This document shows, piece after piece, positions 22,898-32,100 of a stretch of DNA of 64,000 nt (within the stretch, counting starts at the first letter, position 1; the number at the start of each line of letters is the position of its first letter). This stretch comes from Laburnicola sp. R22_1 (lineage: Eukaryota > Ascomycota > Dothideomycetes > Pleosporales > Didymosphaeriaceae). The stretch covers positions 2,418,001-2,482,000 of the forward strand of contig JACONQ010000007.1 in NCBI GenBank assembly GCA_014281115.1, read 5' to 3'. The position numbers and the translations under genes were made by a program. The notes below the pieces were generated by a model. That model worked only from the letters and a program-made list of their open reading frames with translations, was not told where the DNA came from and searched no databases.

Positions 22898-23408
22898 ATG
22901 CCTCCACTGGCTCCGCTCCGCGCCACCGCGCGCACCTCGACCGCGGTGGCGCACCGCCTGCCCAACCTCAAATTCCCGCTTTCCTTCCGCCGACCGTTCT
23001 CCAAGACGAAGAGCACACAGAGCGGCCACGGTCCATCGTACGATCCGCCGTCGGGATGGCTGTTTGGCGTTAAGCCGGGGGAGAAGTACCAGAAGGAGGG
23101 GTGGGAGGGGGTCTGGTACTGGGGCTTCTATGGGAGCTTCGCGGTGGCGACTATAGCGTATGCGTTTAAGCCGGATACTAGGTATGTGAGCGTGGTTGTG
23201 CGAAGGGAAGAGAAGGGACCAGGTGGCTTCGGCTGCTGCAGGGGTGGTATTGGAGGCGTCGGGTGACGTGCTGAATGGGAACTGCCTCGTGTGCTTTTGC
23301 AGGGCTGACATTTTGCGTAGCATTCAGACATGGGCTCTTGAGGAGGCCCGCCGACGGTTGGAAGCTGAGGGTATCCTGCAGGACCCGGATACGAAGCCTA
23401 AGGAATAG
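22898..23408 (+). CDS. NADH:ubiquinone oxidoreductase ESSS subunit (NDUFB11 family)
   Basis: This accessory subunit sits in the membrane arm of mitochondrial complex I. Exons 22898-23181 and 23321-23408 give 123 aa. The first 35 residues are Arg/Ser-rich and look like a mitochondrial presequence. The conserved core follows: YDPPSGWLFGVKPGEKYQKE, GWEGVWYWGFYGSF, then one transmembrane helix, and IQTWALEEARRRLEAEGIL. The 139-nt intron splits Ser codon AG/C after KPDT. Identification is good for so small a protein because the YDPPSGWLFG block is highly characteristic. Confidence 0.88.
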
Positions 23409-24976
23409 AGACGGGGGATACATGGATATGGACAGAGGCGGCTTGTGAAGGGAAGTTGAGACTGGATTGTACATATCACTGCAGTACGATGAGGGGCTGG
23501 TTTTCTTTGTACAAGACTCATAGAGTCGGAATGCGGACGGCTTCGATGCTGATGATGTTTTAGCAATGGGATTCTGCTTTTTCGATCTCACGTTGATGGA
23601 TATCATGTGACGCATATGATTTGCTGTGGCGAAGAGAAGAGCGATTTGATGAGTGGTGAATAGGTCACACAACCTTGTGTAACCGCGCTCAAACTTGTAG
23701 TGTTGGCCAATCTTACCCCCACAGTCAGTCTCGCCGCAACATGTCTCGTTGCTAGTCTGATAATCCAACCCCACTCATCTTCAGGTATACTAGTTAGCGG
23801 AGTCTTTTAGCGTGTCACTCCCGAGAAACCCACCGAGATCCTATCTCATTCTTTCTATCCAAGTTTGAGTACCATGAAAACTTCCCCGGAGAATCGTAAG
23901 ACATCATACATGTATCACGGGAGAGCGCTGCCCAGGTGGTGATTATCCCACCTGACCCTACAATCACCTGAAAATATCTTGTACATCCATACATGTATAA
24001 AGCAAACGAGCAATGTCTTCGTAAGTAGCAATTCATCTAGCAAAGCTCGTTCCTATCGTACTATGTAAGGACCTCGCTCTGGGTGCCTACATGGTTTTAA
24101 TACAACATATCTGTCTATCTGCTATTGGATAGATAGAGTATGGCAACTCAACTGAATTATCGTACTGCGAATAGTAGTAATAAGGAAGTGTGCATTGTAC
24201 GTCTAGCTACATACTTTTTTATATGGAGGGGATATAATTTCCACCGAATTTAACCATACGTACAAATACTCACGACACCTCAGCACATTCTACACACCAG
24301 TCAGTATGATCTACACACAAAACGAGCCCATCCCACGCCCACAAAAACACCAACCGCTCCAATAACATATACACTGTATACATGGTACTACCTACATCCA
24401 GGTGCGACTCGATCGCGCGCTTTGACTCAAAATATCCAAGGCACAGCAACATGAGGTAGGCATTCCATTTCACTATCTATCTACGAACCTACATTACAAG
24501 AGTGAAGAGCCATAGAGGTACCCACGAGAGATAACGAGACGATGATTTCGTTTGTCTGCCTCTTACTTGCTTGCCTATTGACCCAGCAACCAGCCAGCCC
24601 GGAGCCGTCTTCACCACCAGATGGGCAGGCACCTGCCCTACCACATCAACACGCTAGAGCCTACGCATTTCGCTATAAATTACACGACAGCCTCTCCATG
24701 CGCAGCGACCACCACGAGCGCCTACGCATTTCGCTACAACCTACCCAGCATCCGCTCGATGCGCAGCGCCCGCCACGAGCGCCTACACAGTTCGCCACAA
24801 ATTGCACGATATTCTGTCCTTGAGCAGCAGCTAACACGAGATCCAAGCTATATCGATTCTCCGGCACCTCCAAACGATACGACACCGCTCGCACCTCCAT
24901 ACCCAGTACGTCTCGCACCTCCCATACAACAAGCAAAGCCAACTAACCAACCGAGCAGCCCATCGCACCCCCGACC
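23409..24976. other. Gene-free 1.6 kb stretch with minisatellite at its 3' end
   Basis: No gene is supported. A small GATA-rich hairpin (TCTATC...GATAGA) lies at about 24115-24137. The 61-bp tandem repeat is listed separately. Confidence 0.4.
24661..24842 (+). repeat. 61-bp tandem repeat, three diverged units
   Basis: The phrase CTACGCATTTCGCTA(T/C)AA starts at 24661 and 24722, and a diverged form CTACACAGTTCGCCACAA at 24783, so the period is 61 bp. Units also share ATGCGCAGCG and CCACGAGCGC. The array ends about 135 bp before the start of the small cysteine-protein gene at 24977, so it lies in that gene's promoter. Confidence 0.75.
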
Positions 24977-25240
24977 ATGTGCACCCGAAACTTCCTAAGC
25001 TACAGATGCTGCTCGCACCTGCGCACCCACCCGACACACCCCTACACGCTGTGCTCCGCCGCCATCACAGCACACATATTCCGCGGCCCATGCGCAGACA
25101 CCAGGAACCGAGTGCGAAACGAGAACGCGTTTTGTCGGCAGTGCATGGCGAAGTTGATGCGGGCGTTGCAGGAGTTGAAGATGATGCAGGAGGAGGGCAG
25201 GTGGGAGTGGGAGCCGGTGAGGGATTTCAAGTATGAGTAG
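24977..25240 (+). CDS. Small cysteine-patterned protein (87 aa), MC-x-RN family
   Basis: I do not recognise a named family, but it is clearly paralogous to the product of 42683-42985. Cys2, Tyr9, Cys11, Cys39, Cys53 and Cys56 fall at identical residue numbers in both, with TLC at 24-26 here versus 25-27 there, and the phrase RN at positions 4-5 and PC at 38-39. The CxxC at 53-56 suggests metal binding (inference). A helical charged tail follows (MAKLMRALQELKMMQEEGRW). There is no signal peptide. It is a single exon with ATG in CGACCATGTG context. The product at 2951-3823 shares only the MC-x6-Y-x-C start. Confidence 0.6.
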   Translation: MCTRNFLSYRCCSHLRTHPTHPYTLCSAAITAHIFRGPCADTRNRVRNENAFCRQCMAKLMRALQELKMMQEEGRWEWEPVRDFKYE

Positions 25241-25384
25241 AATGGCGAGCGAGGGGTAAACCTGCGTATCAAGGTCTTTTTGGTGTAGCTGGGTGGAGGG
25301 CGACTGGTGAAGTGCAGGATACCAGACAGGAAATGGAAAAAACATGGTATATTTGAGAAGACAGCAGAGGAAGCACTCAACTAC

Positions 25385-26248
25385 CTATGTATCCACCAGT
25401 GCTCTTTTCTCGCCTTGTGAACGTACAAGCTCAGTCCATATGTCCGTCTTTTCCTGTTCTGTGCCACCGCACGCCGCTTTTTCGAACCGGTCGATATAGA
25501 CATCGAGATTTTGCTCGATCTCGGTCCATGCGGCTTCCCAGAGTATCCTCTTCTCCAAGTATCCATTTCTCCCTAGTACGCAGGGAGTCCTTTTCGAGTT
25601 GGCGAGAGCGGCGGGACACGGCGGGGTATCCCGATGCGTTAGATTTATGGGAGGGTTGGCCTCGGGCATAGGTGTATTGACCGGTATGCTGCGTCTACGC
25701 TCCACAGTGCCAGAGGGGACGAGCCCTTTGCGTGGACCAAAGGTCGGGCTAAGTGGAGAGAGCCTGAAGAGCTTTTCAGATCGCGAGAATCGGCCGTCTT
25801 CCTGTCCCCCGCCATGCCTCCCCTTTGTATTAATCTTCGCGAGTGCCTCGCCAATCCCGTCGTCGATATTACGGGCGCGGCGAGTCATTAGTCGTGATCC
25901 GAGAGCTTGCGTGGGCAGTGAGGATGGCTGACTCGGCGGCGTACATTTCGAACCACAAATGCCTACATCGTAGTCCGGAAACTTAATTCCAGAGCTCGTG
26001 CGTCGAAGGGATTCCGGTGGTTCAATTTCCGAATGGAGGAGGTCGAGCTCTGAGCGAAATTTGGCGAGGAGCGTCAGCAGAACAGCTTTATCGACGAGGT
26101 CGAGCCAGTCAGGAACTGCGAGCAAGGATACAGACAAAGATAGCGCATCCAGTTTTGAGTTGATAAGACCCCATTGGACATCTCTCGGGAGAGGTAAGGA
26201 GTCCACATCGCCACGTGCAGAACGCGCAACCGTAGAGGTAGAACTCAT
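25385..26248 (-). CDS. Hypothetical protein (287 aa), predicted helical ends and disordered middle
   Basis: I do not recognise it. A single open frame starts at an ATG (MSSTSTVARSARGDVDSLPL). Residues 25-75 look helical and leucine-rich (NSKLDALSLSVSLLAVPDWL, then VDKAVLLTLLAKFRSELDLL). Residues 80-210 are basic, Ser/Pro-rich and probably disordered (RLMTRRARNIDDGIGEALAK, RLSPLSPTFGPRKGLVPSG). The last 60 form a charged helical segment (KRILWEAAWTEIEQNLDVYI). The length and steady composition favour a real gene. It lies tail-to-tail with the small cysteine gene and upstream of POP5 on the same strand. Confidence 0.6.
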   Translation of the reverse strand: MSSTSTVARSARGDVDSLPLPRDVQWGLINSKLDALSLSVSLLAVPDWLDLVDKAVLLTLLAKFRSELDLLHSEIEPPESLRRTSSGIKFPDYDVGICGSKCTPPSQPSSLPTQALGSRLMTRRARNIDDGIGEALAKINTKGRHGGGQEDGRFSRSEKLFRLSPLSPTFGPRKGLVPSGTVERRRSIPVNTPMPEANPPINLTHRDTPPCPAALANSKRTPCVLGRNGYLEKRILWEAAWTEIEQNLDVYIDRFEKAACGGTEQEKTDIWTELVRSQGEKRALVDT

Positions 26249-26541
26249 CTCGAGACAGGACGAGCCTGAACGAGGGATGAAGCAGGTTTGCGAAATGTCG
26301 TGGTGTTTATGGACGTCTGCAGACGGTCGTTCGCTTTAAGGTGCCGTTGTATCGGGACAGCTCGTGGCGTCTTGTGTAGAAGTCGTTCTTTGTTGTGCGG
26401 AGGCACAGGGCATATGCCACCACACCCGTCTTTGCCCACGCCCACAGCATCCAGTCCGCCCCTCTCACATGGCTGTTTTTATAGCTCGCGTAATTTTTAG
26501 GTAGTAAAAGGCGCAAACGTGCTCAGAACATGCTACCTGTG

Positions 26542-27158
26542 CTACCCACTCTCGCTCTCGCTTTCATCCTCCTCATCGACTTGCGCCAGGACGGCTCTCT
26601 CAGGCTCTCTCTTCTCCACTGCCTTCACAACGCTGTCCAGCATTCGATCGTTCTTCCCAGCATCTGCAGCTTTTGCGCGCTGGATAATCAGCCTGGCCCG
26701 TCGAATAACCTCCTCTTCAGCCTTTCTTATTGTTCCGCTCACTCTAACCACTTTCACGACGACGGGGATATCGACCGGCCTCGGAAGCTTAGTGATGAAG
26801 GTAAGTGCCGCCCACACCATTTCGTAGTGCTCGCGCGGGCATCGAATGATGGCGGTCGAGGTTGAGGGGGACCAGTAGTTGACTGTTCCATGTGAGCAAC
26901 GGCAATTTCGGGAGGAATCACTATATGCAAAGATCTACCTTTGAGAGTTTTATTTGCCATGCCCATCCCGTAGTCGCCAAAGAGCTCGGCGATGCCATCT
27001 CTTATGACTCGCAAGAGATGTCCGGTGTGGAAGGCGTCCGGGGTCGGCGCATGGAACTGCATGAGCCCCGGCACAGCATCTCCACCAGACTTGGAAGCGG
27101 TGTTCGGCGTCGGATAGAGGATGTTCACGACCAAGTACCGATTCTTGACGCGAACCAT
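26542..27158 (-). CDS. POP5: RNase P/MRP protein subunit POP5
   Basis: Pop5 is a shared protein of RNase P (tRNA 5' processing) and RNase MRP (rRNA processing). Exons 27158-26939 and 26882-26542 give 186 aa. The start MVRVKNRYLVVNILYP is diagnostic, followed by LLRVIRDGIAELFGDYG. Splicing gives NKTLK-VNYWSPSTSTAIIRC and PREHYEMVWAALTFIT, matching the family's second half. The tail is acidic (DEEDESESESG). An in-frame start 24 codons upstream is possible, but the family starts at MVRVKNR. It diverges from the NYV1-like gene over 333 bp. Identification is firm. Confidence 0.9.
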
Positions 27159-27491
27159 TTTGGGTACGCTGTTTGCGATTAGTCGGTTAATCCATTCTTG
27201 AAGGTGGGATGTGCGTATGTGAAAGTTCACACTGCACAGCTCAGCCTATGAAAGGTACAGCCTCGGTCCTGCAGCGCGCCTTCCCCAATGCGGCCTTAGC
27301 ACCCAGGCCATATGACGCGCGCCGCCAGCAGCCACAGCACAACTCATCCACATCCACTCCCACTCCCACAAACACGCCCATTGCCTTCCACACTCCGCCG
27401 CCATCCAGCCATACCGAAGAAATCACAATACGCATAGACTAGCCACAACCGCTCACCCGCCCGCAACCCGCCCAGCGCCCCCATCCCCACC
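27159..27491. promoter_or_regulatory. Shared divergent promoter of POP5 and the R-SNARE gene
   Basis: Between the two start codons, 333 bp become C-rich toward the SNARE gene. No TATA box is seen. Confidence 0.45.
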
Positions 27492-28364
27492 ATGGCGTCC
27501 TCCTCCACCAGCTCAACGCAGCTCCTCTAGTACGCCTCCCCTCCCTCTCCCCACGCCGTCTCTCCTCCACCCCCAGAACCAGAAGCAGAACTAACCCCCC
27601 ATCCCAGCGCCGGCATCGCCCACAACACCAAAATCCTCGCCGAACACACCGCCGCCCCCTCCAGCAACACGTCCTCCCTCCTCTCCATCATCCTCCCCAA
27701 ACTCACCCACACCACCCCGGAGCACAAAACCCTCGACGTCGACCCCTACTTCGCGCACTACCACACGCTCGCGCCGTCGTCGTTCCCCGCCTCGCAAGCC
27801 TCCGCCGGCGGCCTCACGTTCCTCGTCGTCGCCGAACGGTCCCTCGGCCAGCGCATCCCCTTTGGCTTCCTGACCACGCTGGAGAAAAACTTCTTCGACA
27901 CGTTTGACCCTGCGAGCACGGACTTTGCGAGCCTGCCGAGCTATGGGTGTGCGAGTTTTAATGGGGCGATGAGGGCGTTGATGGTGGAGCAGGGGGGTAC
28001 GGAGAGCGGCAAGGGCGATGCGTTGCGGACGGCGCAGCGGGAGATTGAGGGCGTGAGGGAGATCATGACGGAGAATATTGAGCGCGTGCTGGAGCGCGAG
28101 GAGAGGCTGGAGTTGCTGGTCGATAAGACGGGGAGGTTGGGGAATACGGCGCAGGACTTTAGGGTGCGGAGTACGGGGCTGAGAAGGCGCATGTGGTGGA
28201 AGAATGTTAAGCTCATGGTCTTGCTGGTGCTGGTGGTCGTCTTTCTGATTTATCTGTTTGTCGGCTTTGGCTGCGGTCTGCCTGGTACGTTGTCACTCGT
28301 TCGTTCGACCCGACCAGACGCTGGCTAACTCGTCACAGCATGGGGTCGATGCCTACGCCGCTAG
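27492..28364 (+). CDS. NYV1: Longin-type R-SNARE (synaptobrevin/VAMP7, Nyv1-like)
   Basis: R-SNAREs on vesicles and vacuoles pair with Q-SNAREs to drive fusion. Exons 27492-27529, 27608-28284 and 28339-28364 give 246 aa. An N-terminal longin domain starts at LLYAGIAHNTKILAEH. The SNARE motif (about residues 165-220) reads ENIERVLEREERLELLVDKT, with the zero-layer Arg in this stretch. Basic RRRMWWKNVK then leads into a transmembrane helix (MVLLVLVVVFLIYLFVGFG) near the C-terminus. The last exon is 26 nt and supplies only the lumenal tail AWGRCLRR. The family is firm; the name NYV1 (vacuolar) rather than another VAMP7-type R-SNARE is likely. Confidence 0.82.
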
Positions 28365-28458
28365 ACCTGCGGGGTGAGGCATACTATCAACCTCCACGAC
28401 TCCCCTGTTCACCCTCGAGGAGTTTGGTTTTCCTTCACCCACCCACTGTGCCCGCTAT

Positions 28459-28615
28459 CTTTCGGGAAACGCACCGCGCACACCACACATGTTACACGGG
28501 GAAAGTGTAACCGTGCGGTGCGTTTCCCGAAAGACAGCACCAATCGAGCGTTCAAAGACGCACATTGAGACAGGACCGTTTCTCTAAAATGGACCCTGTC
28601 CTGTCTCAACGTGCG
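28459..28615. repeat. Cluster of nested and adjacent inverted repeats
   Basis: Arms 28459-28477 and 28515-28533 are a perfect 19-nt inverted repeat (CTTTCGGGAAACGCACCGC) that extends further past a 2-nt bulge. Inside its loop GTTACAC (28491-28497) pairs with GTGTAAC (28505-28511). Immediately downstream, 28559-28576 pairs with 28598-28615 over 18 nt with one mismatch. The structures lie within 260 bp of the R-SNARE stop codon. Confidence 0.8.
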
Positions 28616-29115
28616 CCTGTTCTTGTGATAGATTCCACCAGGCGTCCAAAGAGTCGAGGCATTTTTCGAAAACGTAAATAAATACAAGACATTGAGAATC
28701 AAATCCATAAATAGATCATTATCATGACCCAGCGCCGCCCAATGCGAAGACCCCAAATCCAAAAATTAAAAAGCCCAGACCAACCTCCGATCCACCCACC
28801 CATCAAAAGCAAAAAGAGCAATCGCCAAAAAATTGAAATAGCTCCCCTCCCACCCCATAAATGCAGATTTCATATGCGTATAATACAAAAAAGTCCATGC
28901 ACGACAAAACTCCGATCTAATGCTTTTGAGGAGGATTATTATCCTCTACAGATAAAATGCCTATGTACTCAGATGAAACCACGACCAACAAACGCCTCCT
29001 CTTTTTATATATATGAACCGCCTCATCCAGGGTAGATAGAACCATGGAATTTTGTCTTCAGATACCGGTCGATACAATCGTGAAACATGATATAGACATT
29101 GACAGGTCGGTCAGT
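28616..29115. other. AT-rich intergenic, no gene seen
   Basis: This convergent spacer between the SNARE gene and pyrABCN contains A-rich tracts and no supportable gene. Confidence 0.4.
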
Positions 29116-32100
29116 CTAGGGAGCCATGACCATCGCAAGCAGCGCCATGCGAGTGTACAGCCCGTACTTCATCTGCAAATCGAGTTAGCATGCAATCCTA
29201 CTCAGTAGGATAGCTTGAGGGGAACTCACCTGACGGAAATAGGCCGCTCGAGGATCAAAGTCGACCTCCTCGTGAATCTCGTTGTTCCTTGGCAGAGGGT
29301 GCATGACGATCATGTTGGCCTTGGCCGCCTTCAACACCTTGTTGTCGATGACAAAGCTGTCCTTGGTGCGCTCGTAGCTTGCCTGGTCGGCAAAGCGCTC
29401 CTTCTGCACACGCGTACAGTACAGAACGTCTGATTTGGCGACGATCTCGGGAGTAAGGTCGTTGGAGACGGTAGAGAGCTGGCCACGAGATTGGAGCGCC
29501 TCGCGAACGGATTCAGGAATCGAAAGCGATTCAGGCGAGACAAGGTTGATTGTGACACCGTAATGGGAGAGAAGCTCGCACAGAGAATGCACCGTGCGGC
29601 CGTACTTGAGGTCCCCGACGAAAGTGATGTTCAGGCCATTTACCGTGCCTAGCTCTTCACGGATGGTGAATATGTCTAGAACTGCCTGGGTTGGGTGCTC
29701 TCGGCTTCCGTTGCCAGCGTTGATGACTGGAACATCCGAGAACTTGGTGGCGATGTCAATGGATTCCTCCATTGGGTGTCGAAGTACGATGGCATCACCA
29801 TAGCAGCCAAGTGTACGGATGCTGTCGGCAATCGTTTCGCCCTTCTGTGTAGATGACACCAATTCGTTGATAACAACAACTTCTCCACCAAGACGCTTCA
29901 TTGCAGCATCAAAAGATGCCGATGTGCGTGTCGACGGCTCAAAGAACATCGTGCACAGAACGCGGCCTTTCAGAATATCAAGACATCCTTGCCTCTGAGT
30001 GCCAAGACGCATCTCTTGAGCAATTGTAAAGAGGAGATGAAGATCTCTACGTTCGAATTGCTTGACAGATGTGATATGCTTTCCTTTGAAAGGCGATTTG
30101 GACAGTAGTTGAGACAGAGACATCGATCCATTGAGCCTGGACAGTTGCAAAGAAGATTGCTCATGGGCATCGGATTCTGTGGAGAAGTCCTGAAAGTCCA
30201 CCTTGCTGATTTCCATGTCGTAATGTCGGGAAATTGCTTCGATCAGTAACTTGGCATTCTTGACGTTGGTGACCAACGGTGTTTGATAGTCCACTGCCAT
30301 GCGGCGACTTCGGTATCCTCGGCTCATATAACTCGCTGGTCGCCTGTACTGGTTCTTGGAAGGGAGATTGATGTACAAGTCGATAAGGTTGTTTGACAAG
30401 TGCTGGGTCAATGAGTACTCCGGCTTCTGTTCTTCCTCGCTGCTAGCAAGGACTTCCAGGAACTTAACGGGGATGTCGTGCTCTTGAATGTAATCGGCTG
30501 TACCAGCGGTGGCGAAAAGGTTATAGCCCATTTTGTGGAGGCTCTGGATGGATGGCAACATTTCCAGTTTGTCTTTGAATGATCCGATGGACAAGAGGAT
30601 GTTCTTGTTGGGCAATCTGAATCCGGTAGCGATGAGGCCTTTGATGTAAGCCTCGTACTTGGTCCGACCAAAGCACGCCACTTCACCAGTAGAAGCCATC
30701 TCCACGCCGAGAACAGGGTCAGCTCCAGAGAGGCGAGAGAATGAAAACTGAGGCACTTTGACACCGACATAGTCAGCTGGGATGTTGACAGGAGGATACT
30801 CAGTAAGCGGCAGGCCAGCCATTGCCTTGGTGGCCATCTCAATGAGATCCACGCCCATGACTTTGGATACGAAGGGGAAGGAACGGGATGCCCGGACATT
30901 GCACTCAATGACTTTGATGTCATTATCCTTGGCAATGAACTGGATGTTGAAAGGTCCTGTCACATTGAGAGCATTTCCGATCTTTCTGGTCGCGTCCTCA
31001 ATACGTCGTACTGTCTCAGGGTCCAAGTCTTGGGGCGGCAGGATAAGCGTAGCATCACCGGAATGAACACCAGCATTCTCAACGTGCTCGGATATGAAGT
31101 GTCCAATCATGGTGCCGTTACGAGCAACAGCATCCATCTCTATCTCTTTGGCGTTCTCAATATATTTCGTGATGACAACCGGGTAGTCACGCGAAACTTC
31201 CACAGCTTGCTTGAGGAAATCAGCGAGCCCATCCCGGGAATATACCGTATTCATAGCTGCACCAGAAAGAACGTAGGATGGCCGAACAAGCACGGGATAA
31301 GACACCTTGTCGCAGAAGTCGGTCGCCTCTTCGATGCTCGTGAGCTCTTTCCAAGCAGGTTGATCGACAGCAATGCGGTCGAGCATTCGAGAGAATTTGT
31401 ACCGATTCTCAGCGGTATCGATCATTTCCGGGGAGGTGCCGAGGATCTTGACGTTCAGACGATGCAGGGGCAGGGCAATGTTGTTCGGAGTTTGGCCACC
31501 CATGGAGATGATTACGCCGCTGGAGTTTTCCAGTGTATATATGTCCAGAACTGTTTCGAGGCTGATGTTCTCAAAGTACAGTCTATCCGCCTCGTCGTAA
31601 TCTGTGGATACCGTTTCTGGGTTATAGTTCACCATAACAGTCTTGAACCCTTGTTCGCGCAAAGTGCGAATGGCTCTCACCGAGCACCAATCGAACTCGA
31701 CCGAAGAGCCGATACGGTACACACCTGAGCCCAACACCATGACACCACGATCATTGAACTTGATATCATGTTCGGTGCCGTTGTACGTCATGTAAAGATA
31801 GTTCGTCATCGCTGGGAACTCAGCAGCCACGGTGTCGATCTGCTTTACGATCGGAAGGATGCCAGCATCAACGCGAGTACGGCGAACAGCCAGTTCGTTG
31901 GTTTCCCAGAATTTAGCGAGCTGTCGGTCGGAATAACCAAGCTCCTTCGCGCGTCGGATCAGTGCCTTCGTAATGTTCGCGGTGTTGTAGCCGGTCATGA
32001 GCTTCTCAAAGTTGCTCAGGTCCTTGAGGCGGCTCAAGAACCACTTGTCGATGTTGGTCATCTCCCATACTTTATCGACGGTGTACCCATTCTTCATCGC

